From Liolophura sinensis (Eukaryota; Mollusca; Polyplacophora; Chitonida; Chitonidae), in assembly GCF_032854445.1 (NCBI RefSeq), contig NC_088295.1, positions 44,877,385 to 44,941,384 on the forward strand: DNA of 64,000 bases, written 5' to 3'. The position numbers and the translations under genes are program-made. The notes beneath the pieces were generated by a model. That model made no database searches. It had not been told where the DNA came from and saw nothing but the letters and a program-made list of their open reading frames with translations. Below, piece by piece: positions 13,740-26,886 of this stretch. The number at the start of each line of letters is the position of its first letter. The first letter of the stretch is position 1.

Positions 13740-14960
13740 TGTACAAGGCATAAATATTGGTTAAACTCAAAACCCTTAATTTTAAAGACGCTCTGGTCAG
13801 AATGTTTTAATTCAATTTAATTTAATGTTTTTAGACTCAATCCAATTCACTAAATTTACAAGGCATTACCTTCTTATTCATGTCACTTGTTAGACTCACC
13901 ATTAACAAGACACTATCTTCATAGCCATGATGTTAGACTCAAATCATAATGCATCTATATAAACGGGAAGTTATAAGCTTCCCATTCACAATTTTACACT
14001 TCGAATTGCCATGAAATGGCTGAATCAATATATGGGTGATGTGGCATACAACAAGTCGGTCACTGACTCCTAATGTGAGGCTCGATCCTTCAAATAACTG
14101 TCCAAGACACTGGTTTCAAATTCTTGGTAAAGTTACTGGTAGACTCGAAACCTTTCAATACCAACAGATTCAACAGACACAATTTTCCAATTCAGGGTGT
14201 TAGACTTAAACCTTCAACCAGATATACAAGATATTGAAGCTTTTAATTCATGGTGATGACTTGAACCTTCAACCAGATGTGAAAAGCATAACAGCTTTTA
14301 ATTCATGGTGCTGACTTGAACCTTCGGCCAGACGTGCAAGATATTAGAGTTTTTAATTCATGGTGATGACTCGAACCTTCATCTAGATGTGAAAGCATAA
14401 CAGCTTTTAATTCATGGTGTTGACTTGAGCCTTCGGCCAGACGTGCAAGATATTAGAGTTTTTAATTCATGGTGATGACTTGAACCTTCATCTAGATGTG
14501 CAAGATATTACAGCCTTTAATTCATGGTGCTGACTTGAACCTTCAACCAGATATACAAGATATTATAGTTTTTAATTCATGGTGATGACTTGAACCTCCA
14601 TCTAGATGTGAAAAGCATAACAGCTTTTAATTCATGGTGCTGACTTGAACCTTCAGCCAGACGTGCAAGATATTAGAGTTTTTAATTCATGGTGATGACT
14701 TGAACCTTCATCTAGATGTGAAAAGCATAACAGTTTTTAATTCATGGTGGAGACTTGAGCCTTCGGCCAGACGTGCAAGATATTAGAGTTTTTAATTCAT
14801 GGTGATGACTTGAACCTTCATCTAGATGTGCAAGATATTACACCCTTTAATTCATGGTGATGACTTGAACCTTCAACCAGATATGCAAGATATTCTAACT
14901 TACAATTCATGGTGTCGATTTGAACCTTTGACTACATATAAGTGCACAAGATGCCATAGG
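13740..14960. repeat. 55-bp tandem array with alternating A/B units
   Basis: TTAATTCATGGTG recurs every 55 bases at 14243, 14298, 14353, 14407, 14462, 14517, 14572, 14627, 14682, 14737, 14792 and 14847, with a changed copy at 14902. Neighbouring units alternate for much of the array between a GGTGATGACTTGAACC...CATCTAGATGTG type and a GGTG(C/T)TGACTTGAGCC...CGGCCAGACGTG type, giving a 110-base higher-order unit. Left of 14.2 kb, more diverged copies keep the GTTAGACTC motif back to about 13.74 kb. Decayed edges with a homogeneous core are expected where unequal exchange acts mainly in the middle. Confidence 0.93.
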
Positions 14961-15990
14961 CCTGTTTCCAGCCCATGGTGTCAGGGCTATCGCAACCAGG
15001 ACATCATAAACTCAATAAGCAAAATGGTGCCCACTAGGGTCTAACTGAATGCCCTCTGAGCTAGTAGATGAATACAACAATCTGGCTACAACTGAATTCT
15101 GTTGGCTTAAGTGCAGCCAACTTGCTGTAATCTCACTAAAGCAGTGTAGATCAAACAGCTTGTATGACTCTGATTTGAATTGGCAGTAATGGGGTTTTGT
15201 GTAAGTGTTGTGAGTATGGGTCAATGCACCCTGTCACAAGCAATGCCTCTTGCTATTGATCTTTACAGTCAGCTTAAGTTCTTGAATAACATGTTCTTAT
15301 CATGCAGCACCAATAATAGTAAATATTACTGAATATTTGCTTCATTAAGCATACACAAATCGCAATTGCAACATTTTAATGAATAAGGCTATAAACATTG
15401 CTTTGAAGAAAAAACAAAATTGGCCCATAATGCAATAAGGGAGAGAACATGAATACAAAAGTACATTTACATATCAGTTTTCCAAATTGATAGATGTTTC
15501 CATCAATATTTCTCAAAAAAAAAAATCCCAATGTGACCCAAAAAATTTCAAGCAGCAAGCCAAAAGATTGTAGCAGACTACAGTAAAACACTAAAATCTT
15601 ATCTTTTGTTTTCCGATGTGTAAGGTCAATATGTGCAGGTATATTTGTATTTGTCATAAATTTGGGCCTATAACCTGAGAAAGATTCCTCTTCAAAGTCG
15701 ATGGGGTATCTTCCTACCTTCAAAACATTCACCAAAACACCAGACCAACTGAACTCCCAGAATCAGGCAAAATAAGGTAACAAGACATTTTCTCTATCAA
15801 TACATCAATCTAGAACTCATAATTCCATCAACTAAGGCTTGTTGGTAACAGGTAATTTCAGTCCCCAATTAGATGCAATATTTTCTGTGGGCAACAAAAT
15901 ACACAAATATGGAGAAAAGGTTCCTTCGTTATCTGACTTGACGTCTGGTATAATGCCACAGCAGATTTAGTGACGTCCCTTTGTAATCTC
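14961..15990. other. Unique spacer between two tandem arrays
   Basis: About 1 kb of unrelated DNA separates the 55-bp and 70-bp arrays. A 119-codon minus-strand frame at 15376-15735 has no recognisable feature. Confidence 0.55.
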
Positions 15991-17465
15991 AAGCTAACTG
16001 ACACATCATGGCATACATGTATTTGTTTTGTCTCATGCCTAACCCTTTAACACGGAACATGAGCTAACTGCCACATCATGGCATACATGTATTTGTTTTG
16101 TCTCCTGCCTAGACCTTTAACACGGAACATGAGCTAACTGCCACATCATGGCATACATGTATTTGTTTTGTCTCCTGCCTAACCCTTTAACACGGAACAT
16201 CAGCTAACTGCCACATCATGGCATACATGTATTTGTTTTGTCTCCTGCCTAACCCTTTAACACGGAACATGAGCTAACTGACACATCATGGCATACATGT
16301 ATTTGTTTTGTCTCAAGCCTAACTCATTAACATGGAACATGAGCTAACTGCCACATCATGGCATACATGTATTTGTTTTGTCTCCTGCCTAACCCTTTAA
16401 CACGGAACATGAGCTAACTGACACATCATGGCATACATGTATTTGTTTTGTCTCATGCCTAACCCTTTAACACGGAACATCAGCTAACTGCCACATCATG
16501 GCATACATGTATTTGTTTTGTCTCCTGCCTAACCCTTTAACACGGAACATCAGCTAACTGCCACATCATGGCATACATGTATTTGTTTTGTCTCAAGCCT
16601 AACCCTTTAACACGGAACATGAGCTAACTGCCACATCATGGCATACATGTATTTGTTTTGTCTCATGCCTAACCCTTTAACACAGAACATGAGCTAACTG
16701 ACACATCATGGCATACATGTATTTGTTTTGTCTCAAGCCTAACCCTTTAATGCGGAACATGAGCTAACTGCCACATCATGGCATACATGTATTTGTTTTG
16801 TCTCCTGCCTTACCCTTTAACACGGAACATGAGCTAACTGACACATCATGGCATACATGTATTTTTTTTTCTCTCTCCTGCCTAACCCTTTAACACGGAA
16901 CATGAGCTAACTGCCACATCATGGCATACATGTATTTGTTTTGTCTCAAGCCTAACCCTTTAACACGGAACATGAGCTAACTGACACATCATGGCATACA
17001 TGTATTTGTTTTGTCTCCTGCCTAACCCTTTAACACGGAACATGAGCTAACTGACACATCATGGCATACATGTATTTGTTTTGTCTCCTGCCTAACCATT
17101 TAACACGGAACATGAGCTAACTGCCACATCATGGCATACATGTATTTGTTTTGTCTCCTGCCTAACTCATTAACACGGAACATGAGCTAACTGACACATC
17201 ATGGCATACATGTATTTGTTTTGTCTCCTGCCTAACCCTTTAACACGGAACATGAGCTAACTGCCACATCATGGCATACATGTATTTGTTTTGTCTCCTG
17301 CCTTACCCTTTAACACGGAACATGAGCTAACTGACACATCATGGCATACATGTATTTGTTTTGTCTCCTGCCTAACCCTTTAACACGGAACATCAGCTAA
17401 CTGACACATCATGGCATACATGTATTTGTTTTGTCTCCTGCCTAACCCTTTAACATGGAACATGA
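15991..17465. repeat. 70-bp satellite-like array, 21 copies, very homogeneous
   Basis: GAGCTAACTG or a one-base variant starts units at 15991, 16061, 16131, 16201 and so on every 70 bases to 16831. One unit is 72 bases, from a T-rich change at 16861-16874, and the 70-base rhythm then resumes from 16903 to 17393. Units differ at only a few sites: CTGCCAC/CTGACAC, CTCCTG/CTCAAG/CTCATG, GAGC/CAGC. Each unit contains the perfect palindrome ATACATGTAT and, in the C form, the 5-base-stem hairpin TGCCA-CATCA-TGGCA. No unique spacers separate the copies, so this is not a CRISPR array, and no long open frame crosses it. Confidence 0.97.
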
Positions 17466-20130
17466 AGGCACAGAAGTGTCAGGAATCATCAAATACACTA
17501 TTTCGGTTTTGGGTTTCAATTGGAACCCATCAGAAACAGTTTACTGTTTTTCAGCTATTACATAAAGGAAAAGTCTCAAACCATGGAAACAGATTAACAG
17601 TATTGTAAAACAAGGAAACAAAACAATGGTTTCCATGAAAATCCAATGCTGGTTCTAGTACTAAAAATAGGATTAAAATTTCCTCTAGAAATGCAGCCAA
17701 AGTTCGATTAATGGCTGATTAGCTCAGAAAAAACAATAAATCAGATGATAATAGCCCAGAGTTATGATCCTATCACATTCACATGCACCAATCATTGAAT
17801 CTCTTGTACATCAAACACTACTGATATCACTTTTATATCTTGAAAGCTATATATTCCATATAGGCTTTGAAATTTCTGCAAATCATGAAGAAATCTTACT
17901 TTCAATAGGCAGCTATAAAGAACATATCCTACGGAATTTTAGATCCTGCTCCATTTTTCACAATATATGCACTACTGGGTTGGTTTTTAATCAATTCAGA
18001 CCAAGAGCTAGATGTCCAAAAATGCATGCAATAAAAAAATTGCACAAACCTTTAGAATAGGTTTTAAAAAAGATGAAACTTAATGCACAGCTTGTACTGC
18101 TAAAAAGGATGAAAAGTATCTGCCAAAAGATAAATTCCCACTTGATTCTGTTGAGGAAAAGTAAGGTACATAACAAAATCATTTTTTCTTGCCCTTTTCC
18201 AAGGGTTTTTGAAAGATTCCATTATTTTTGCATAGTGCCTTGTCACACCTTGGCCAGCAGCCATTTCAAAACAAGTTTCTAGCATTATAAAGTTATAGAG
18301 AGTAAATTGATTTCATCCAGATTCAAAAGCTCAATTCCTCGGGCTAACGTTGGAAATGAAGTTTAATTAAATTATGGAAATGGTTGAAAATCTTGAATTA
18401 GTTCCTAACTAACTTGACCAACAGGGACAGCGGATGAATTTTAAACCAACATCAAAGGTATTTCGAAAAGCCTTATTAGAAAAAAAACGCTTGTCTCAAA
18501 TATCACGGTCAAGATGGAATAGATCAAAATTCCAGGAAAACTAAAATTCGAATTTGTGAGGTGCAAGATGCAAACACCTAGACAGCTCCATTAGCAGGAA
18601 AAGCCAATAAAGACATGACCAGACGAATTTTTAGATCTGTACCAACCAATTTTAACGATCAATACCAAATATTGGTGAGTAGCAGTACACATAATCAGAA
18701 ATGAGATGTAGCTTGTGCTAAATTATAGACTTGCTCGAAAGGAAAACTGTTTAGCAAGGAACCCCTTCCAATTGTAGCTCACACATAACAGTGTTTACGA
18801 CTGGACTGATCCTTTGAGAAAACCAACAGTAATGTGCTGTCTGTGGCGCTACGATGGACTGGCTGCTATTTTCCTCCAATCAATATTCAGCTGTGTTGCT
18901 TGGTCATCAGCCCTTCGCCTCTAGTGCTGCCCTGCGATGACATTTCGTCCCCGTGGCGGCATGGGAACCTCTGATCAGCCAGTCTGTGGACACGGACATC
19001 CAATCAACCGGTCAACCTGGCTATCACCTCTTCCACCAAACACATCCCAAAAGCTCCACAATAGGCGTTTCTACCAACACTTGATCAGTCACCCTCTCAA
19101 CATTTCACAAACCAAACCAACACCTACATTATACATACATGTGTAAAAAATTTCATTTTCGCAGTGAATTAATTCCTGGATGTCACCTCTGACCCCCATG
19201 CCTTCAACAGAATAGAAATGTTGCAATCACAGCCTGACAGCATTGTAAAGCGCAGAACAGTTTTTCCTCAAAAAACCTCTGCATGTATTAAATTAGTTTC
19301 GCTTTCCAGCTCTCTGAGGAGCTCTTCAGCTTAGGTGAATACCTTTAGCAGATTGTCAGATATAAAAGTAATCCAGTAGTAAACAGAAAACAAACTTATA
19401 TACTGTTGATATATTTAAAAACGAAACATTAAGCAATTTCAATCACCTCTACTCCTTTTTCAGGTCCTTTTTAGCTGCCAAACATCCTTCTAAATAATTG
19501 TAAAAGTAGATTTTTACAAATGGAAGCCCTGATCTGATCTGATTATGTGATTACTTTATTTGGGTAATCTTGGTGTAATCTGATATACTGCCCAGAATAT
19601 TTCACACATATCTATAGAGCCATTTTAGTTCCGGCAAAATGTCTGGGCTTCACAAACTGCTGGGAGTCCAAAATAATCCAGTATAACATCAATACGATGG
19701 TTTACCAATAATAATTTTAGTTTTCATACAAATTTCTTTCATTCACACACTTAAAAGCTCTCAGAAATCATTTTGAGTTGCATTTTATAAAAATTTCTTT
19801 ATGCAGTCACAATATCACCTTAAAATATTAGGATCAATTTTATTTCTAGATATGAGCCTATTCACATTCACTTACAATTCTAAAAAATAAAAAGAACATT
19901 GGTTAGCAGGATACTTCATTCTGAGTGCTGCAATTTTCATAATTACAAAGTCATCTATCAGCACTTTCATCAGACTGAACAAAAGTTATGGACACTGCAA
20001 GATGGACAATTCCTCTGTTATATACAATGCACATATCCGATTTGTACTTAATGCACGTAAGAAATATGTGCCATTGCAGGCGGAGCACACCTATGCTTAC
20101 TGGTTCAAATCAAGCATGTGCTGTTTTCAT
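17466..20130. other. Unique AT-rich DNA, no gene seen
   Basis: The frame at 17411-17608 starts inside the last satellite unit and is spurious. Other frames are short and overlap one another on both strands. Confidence 0.55.
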
Positions 20131-20278
20131 AGGAGGTTTGTCAGGTACCTTGTGCTCTCCCATTTACAAGTTTTCTCCAGTCCCTTTGCCTATTTTGAAA
20201 ATAACACCTTTGGTATACATTTCTGTAAATTGATTGGTGACAGTAACCATACTCATGCAGGTACCTGACAAATCTCCT
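20131..20278. repeat. Inverted-repeat pair, 20-base arms, ~108-base loop
   Basis: AGGAGGTTTGTCAGGTACCT at 20131-20150 and AGGTACCTGACAAATCTCCT at 20259-20278 are reverse complements at 19 of 20 positions. The inner 108 bases are unique. This could be a foldback element or an RNA stem; I see no flanking target-site duplication. Confidence 0.85.
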
Positions 20279-20316
20279 GGCACATGCCTGCAATCAAACC
20301 AATAACAGCAAGTTTC

Positions 20317-20360
20317 GAGTCTGTCACCTCTCTGGTTTTGACCAGAGAGGTGACAGACTC
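20317..20360. repeat. Perfect hairpin, 20-bp stem and 4-base loop
   Basis: GAGTCTGTCACCTCTCTGGT (20317-20336), loop TTTG, then the exact reverse complement (20341-20360). It sits 38 bases right of the inverted-repeat pair at 20131-20278. Confidence 0.97.
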
Positions 20361-21544
20361 CAGAGAGTTTTGATCCGTCATCTCACTGATCACAATCTGA
20401 TTGGCTTCAGGGAGGACAACACTTACAGTCCAGCCAGTGAAACCCCTTTTCACAAAGTGAAACATTCTTGAGTGGGGTGTAGCATACAAATAAGACAAAT
20501 AAATGTTTAAAAAAAATAGGTAAGAGAGAAGTCATTAAACTTTTGAGTGTCTCAAGGGAGTCTGGGGCCCTAAAAAAAGATGCAATTTCTGTACATCAGA
20601 CTGTTTTTCAAGAGAGACTAGTGAAACTGGCCCAATTGGAGCAGAAACCCCATGATATACCGTAATGATTCTACACAATACACTGCGCTATGCATTATAG
20701 ATGTGAACCAGGGGAAAATATAAGCTCCTTCACTGGACCGACTACAAGATATTATATACTTGTCTTATTTATGGATACAGCAACTGTCTGCTTCTCTGTC
20801 ACTTTCATTACAAAAGGGAAATACAACTGCATGTACAGTGGTCCAAGATCATAATGGCTATATAAGTACATATGACAAAACTACAGGTCAACTTCAAGAC
20901 ATGTACAAATCAACCTACACTTCAAGCTTATTAACAAAATGAACCAAATGATAATGTATGTATGATGGTCTTTCTTGGCTGTGATATACCATGTAAACAA
21001 AACTTTACAATTTCAGGTCAACACACAAATCAATTAACTTTCATGTACAAATTATAAACTCACCGACAAAATGTGTCACAGGCTGCCTTTTTTATTACAA
21101 CAGAGATGACTGTATAACAGTTTCATTGGATAATTGCGATGTGCATGTAACATACAACAAAACTGCACACACTCTCAGGAAAAGACACAAATCAACTTAG
21201 AATTCAGACTCTCTAACAAACCTAACCAAATGCTTGTGAAGGTGTTGTAAAGATCACATGTCATGTCAAGTCAAACTGAGAAACAAAGGTGGGGGCAGGA
21301 GGCCATATAATAAGAATGAAGGTCCTTGAGACAGTGTGGTATCACTGACTGCAGGAACCCACACAATTCTAGACTTCCTTTCAGGAAACATTATGATGTC
21401 TGGAGATACCTTTCTTTTGTTGGTTTGATGCTAGTATACGTGCATCAATACTTAATGAAGATCTAAAGCTACAGGATCTAACAAATTATACTGAGCAAGA
21501 ATCTAAGATACAGAGACAGTACAGTTTTGTTTTACATGAAGCGA

Positions 21545-22095
21545 CAGTATCAAAGCACAGTAGGTTTCTGCTGCAGGATTTGAAAGTGTCACACAGCAGT
21601 TATGGTTTTTGTTTAAGAAAATATTTTTAAAAAGCCACATAAGTTTCTCTTACAAAACTTGCAAGTGTCATAGCAGACAATGTTTCCACTTAAGACAATT
21701 AAGATTTGAAAAAAGTTTCCCTTACAAAATATGAAAATTGCAACAGCAAGAAAATTGTCAAAGTGGTACAGGTTTCCATTACAAGATGCAAAAATTGTCA
21801 ATTTATGTTTCTTTGGCAAGACATGAAAGTGTCACAGCAGTACACGTTTCTCTTATAAAATCTGAATGGGTCACAGCAGTGGTGCAGATTTCCCTTACAA
21901 GATTTCAAGATATTACAACAGTGTGCTTGTAAGTTTCTGTTGTAAGCCTTGAAAGTGTCAGAGCAATGCATAATTTAATACATGATTTGAAAGTGTTAAG
22001 GTTGAGCAGCTTTTCCTGGTAAGATTTAAAAGTGTTTATGTTTCTATTGCGAGATTTGAATGCATCACATCAGTGTGGGTTTCTCTTAAAGCGGA
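21545..22095. repeat. Degenerate tandem array of ~40-47-bp units
   Basis: A pattern of the form AAGATTTGAAAGTGTCACAGCAG, a variable stretch, then GTTTCTCTTAC recurs about a dozen times with heavy drift. Examples are GGATTTGAAAGTGTCAC near 21577, CATGAAAGTGTCACAGCAG near 21822, CCTTGAAAGTGTCAGAGCA near 21947 and GATTTGAAAGTGTTAAG near 21984. Unit length varies with indels. This is an old minisatellite no longer homogenised. Short frames over it are not genes. Confidence 0.75.
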
Positions 22096-25000
22096 TATTC
22101 AAATATGAAACAGAGGGTAGCAATTAACTGACTTTTCATAAACAGCCATTCACGGTGCTAGGGCGCTTGTAAATTGCTATTATTTATGCATTTACATGAA
22201 CAGTTAGAATAGAACTCTGACTGACATAAAATGACAATTTTCACCAAATACATGTGACCATTTGGTAGTTATTACACTGTCATCCCTGCTATGGTTTTAC
22301 TCTCTAGCCTGTACTTCTTCAATTATATTAACTAGCACATAAAATGTTTTCCAAATTACTTGATTTAATTAGTTCAGCAATTCAGCAATCCACAAAATTC
22401 TGAATGACTCCCAGTGTAAGTCTGGCGTTCCAGCATTCACCATATTTATGCTGGGATGAGATTTCCTTCAAACCTGACATGAATAACCAATATGCATATA
22501 TGGATAAGACATTTTTTGAACAATTTCTCAGCTGAAGCAACATTACAAGTTGGCACAAATATTCAATTTCTCAAAAATGCTGATTAATTCTCTTTGCCCT
22601 TTCACCTTAAGTAATAGAAGATTGAAAAATAAACTACTTGTTCTTAGGAAAAATGAAAGACATATCTTTTTCTATACCACTTTAGCAGCTGTGGAAATGA
22701 GTCTGTCAAATTAACCTTCCGTCTGTGAACATTTGATCGATAGGAATCGAAACTGATTCAGTCCAAAAAATTTTCTCAGGTGTCTCTGAACGAGCAATTC
22801 TGCAGCTACATACTCAGCCTTATGACCGAGTGGTCTGATATCGATGAAGAAAGTAATTACACTCCATCTTAAAGCTTTAACAGCAGATTAATAAATACCA
22901 AAGCGTGGTCAGAAAACGATGACCTAGATCTCGCGATAAACACGGCAGAAAACCTACAGAATCTTTATTAATATACACTGTGCACTTACTGACAAATGCT
23001 CGAGGCCTGGGATATTAAACAGTATCTAGGCCCGTTGGCCTTTTCTTCAACCTCAACCAAGCGGTTGCTTGACATTTCGCAATTTCCCAAGTCGGTATTC
23101 AGCGGGTACAACGCAAGCTTTTCAGCTTCAATTTACTGAATTGCACTTTCTCCGATACCAATAAATGAACACACAGTCAAGCATGGTAATTGAGTAATAT
23201 ATACATCCAATCCACACTCAGCCCCGGATAACTGCTGTAGACCAATAATAGCTTTTTAAGGCATGTTTCACCATTCCTATACAATGACTAAATTTCACAT
23301 CAGAACAAGAGCATGCAGGAATAAGTGAACAATTAGAGGATTTCACGTTTAGATGATTTCCTCTTTCTTTCTTTTTTATTAATACATTGATTTGTCAGAG
23401 AGAGAAAAAAAAAAAACACCCAGAAATTTAGAGGAGAAGAGTAATTACAAGCAGGGTGTTCAATTTTGTTTCTGTTCAATCAGCAATATTTTCAAACAAA
23501 ATTCCCATGAGCACTCTTCACACCATGCATCCTTCCTTCAATAAAGTTTGATTTAAACAGCCGTCATTCTTCATCTATGGGTAGTGTGAAGGATGATACG
23601 GCCATCGTGGCATAACTACCACTCCTGTACAAAAGCGTTACATCTCGAGAGATGGCAAATCCCTGTGAATAATTCACTGTCTCCACCTGAAAGGATGACA
23701 CGGGACAAAAACCGCTACAGAATCTCCAGCCATATCCCTAATGGTTTCTGAAAGGTAGAACAGTCACAGAGAAAATTGTGTCCGCTATCAATCAGCTTTT
23801 GTGTGTCTCCGTCACAATGGGCTGTCATATTGCAATATTTCCGAGGGATGTAAGGGGGAAGGGAGCGTATGCAGACATGTCAGGGGAATCACCACTCCAT
23901 TTGTCCATCTACCAAACCCAAATTCCACTTCGGCTTTGTCAAACTGCTGTAGTTCTGCCTAGCGCATTGACTTTCTGTCCTCATCCATGCCTTAGAGGGA
24001 TTCCAAAAAGACCTCCTTCTGATTCCCATGCTTATAGCTTTAACTGAAATTTTTATCTCTTCTCTCATTTCACATGTATATCTGCTCTCATCATTGTCCA
24101 GCGATAGGAAAACGCTTTTCTTGAAACATTTGCTTCGGAAAACATGCTACATAATTCCTTGTAACGTTTGTTTTTTTTTTTCGATATACATTTCGCTCGA
24201 GTGTATTTCTAACAATATGACCTATAAACACCAGCTATGCCTTCACAGTGTTGACATGAAATACCTTTGCAATCCAAAGCACTAAAAAACATCAATCTAA
24301 TTCCATTCTAACATAACAGAAGCCTTAAAACATGGAGATTTATTTCAGCCCCAAAATAATAATACTTTAGTGACTAGGATGTTTATGAGTGTCATTAAAC
24401 TGTCAGATATGTAATGGAAATACTCACTAAATCAATGCAAGTCTCGCTAAAAGCCATGCAGACAGAACCTTGGACATTAATATCTGGGAAAATCAACAAT
24501 TTGTCTGACAGATGGTGAAGGGGGATTAGGAAACAACCACAAGTTTATTATTATTATCCGTATAACATGCAGGGGAAATTTGTAGGTTACACACAATGTT
24601 CAAAATTTTAAAGTGGCAATAAAATAAACAAATAATAATTATGATGTGTAAGCTGAAAAGCCTGACATAAAAGGTAAAGTATTAAGAACTTAATGTCGTT
24701 AGATAGATTTGAATACATGGTAGATTATGTATGAAGAAATTTTGCAATATTGTCTCTCATAAACTATACCTTAAATTCACATGATAAAAAAAAAAAAGAA
24801 AAAAAAAAAAGAGTTTGATCCACAAATATCTTGAATTTCTGTGTGTTATTTACAAGGCAGCCAGCACAGATCAGTAAGTACATGTGAAATGATATCTACA
24901 CCACAGGCAATGCCAGGTAATAGAGTTTGGGAGTATAGGAGAACAATCAGCATGAAGATTATTAAATTATTCTCTAGGAATCTGTGCAGCGAGCCTCAAA

Positions 25001-26886
25001 CTGGTCTTAACCCACCACCGACCCTCCCCGATGCCCTCAAATAACCATACTGGCCTTGGGGCAGATGAGGATATAGACCTCCTGTCCACATGAGTCCTGC
25101 TCGTCCATCTGTCTCCTGTTACTAGTATCTCTGACACATCAGCACCCACCATAGCCTAATGTCTATTTAATAGCTTATACTACATCCTGACATTACAGTG
25201 CATCTCCATAAATCTCCTCCCCAAGATTCAGGAAGGGAGTGGGTTTTGTGAGGAGAGGCCCACTGGAAAGATGGGGGTGGGGAGTTCAAGATGACACTAT
25301 GATCCTATCAGTTTGAGGTAGGCCAAAGAGAAAGCAGAAAATCCGGATCACAAGGGAAATGGCCCTAATATAATTACATTTCCCTATTTCAATGCCAGGT
25401 AAGATACTGAAAGCAATTCCACAGGCCATAAATAAAGGCCTTCAAAAGCCAGACAACGTATTTGGGATATACGTTTTCAGGATTGATTTTCAATCTGAAC
25501 TCTGCAATGGCAGCTTTAGAGATATAAGAAAACGCGTGCTGAAATAAAGCAGTGGTGTGCGATAAGAACTTGGTCAGGAAGGTTTGCTATGGTCCTCAGG
25601 GGTTTCAGCTGAAATGAGATGGTTGAGTTTTGGTGATAAATGCACTGATAGCGCATCACTTTACGACTGGTACATTTGTACCGCCATTAAGGAACAATAG
25701 CCAGGAAATGTGATAAGATAAAGATAAAGGCTACCGAAATACATAAATATGAATTGGCTGATGCAAATCTCACCAAAAAAACAATGATTATGGTTGCCAA
25801 GATGAATCTGCCTCATTGAGTTTTAGGTGCAACATTATTTGGGGTTTTTTTGGCAAGATGATTAAGGATTGTAAATCACATATATTCCACGATATAGTAT
25901 GAAGATTGGGTACAAGTAATGTGCTGTAACGTTTCTAGATTTATACTGATGGATATAAACTACACAAATGTCAACAAATGCATATGAGTATAATGAGGAA
26001 CATTCAGGAAATAGCCTTAGATAGAGTCTGACAAACCTTAGAAAAAAAATGAGAGAACTTACAATGCTATTTAGTGGATGTTAGGGAGTGAGTCAAGTGT
26101 CTTATGTATGCGAGCTCATTGTACAGACTAAATGAACGAATAATGTATTGATTAACTGCAGTACAGTGAAAAGAAGACATCAATGAGAGTTGTTGGTTTA
26201 GAGCAAGTTGTGGACACAAGACCAAGGCATAGATTCACCAAGGTAAACACACTGTTGGGAAGAGGATGCTGGTAAACCATGCACATATTGATGGCTATAA
26301 CAGCTAGATACTCGCCATTCACAGGAGTTTTAATGAACATCAAAGTCTAACACAACAAGGCATTACAGAATAGAGTAAGACAAAGGATAGATTCACCCGT
26401 GAGCCTGTTTATTATATCAAATTGAAATAACTGTTCAGCTATGTTTGTTATTGGTATTATCAGTAAGCTAAGCACTGATGATGGGCAATGTCCGAGGTCC
26501 AATATATCCTGAAGCCAATCTGCCACAGCAAACATTGTGCCTGGACCATACAGGTTATGCACACTCATTTAGAGCCAATTTCTCCTCCATCAAATGTAGG
26601 CTTGCATGTAATTCCTGCAGGCATAAATGTATCGACTTCCTGCCATTTTTTACTTTTCAAAATGATTTTTATCCGATCAATCCCACAAAACCTTGCTTGA
26701 CTGGAACCTTCAGCCCATAAAGGTGATATGGATGAAGTTAAGCAGTGCTGGCGTAAAAGAGAGAGAGAGAGTCCACATTAAAGCTGTGCAGATTCCCAGA
26801 CCTTGTTCAAACATGGCCAATCAGCAACTATCCATCATCATATACAGACACCACATACAGCTTTTTATTGGTTTGTTGTCTCCAAG
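22096..26886. other. Unique DNA with a CpG-richer patch, no gene seen
   Basis: About 22.8-23.15 kb is richer in CpG (TATCGATGAAG, CTCGCGATAAACACGG, CTCGAGGCC) and could be regulatory. The frame at 23778-24047 has no recognisable domain. Confidence 0.5.
24786..24810. repeat. Interrupted poly(A) run
   Basis: A-run of 25 bases with a single G at 24798. Confidence 0.95.

Noticed and set aside
15991-17465. CRISPR-like regular repeats
   Set aside because: Units abut with no unique spacers; this is a plain tandem array in a eukaryotic genome.
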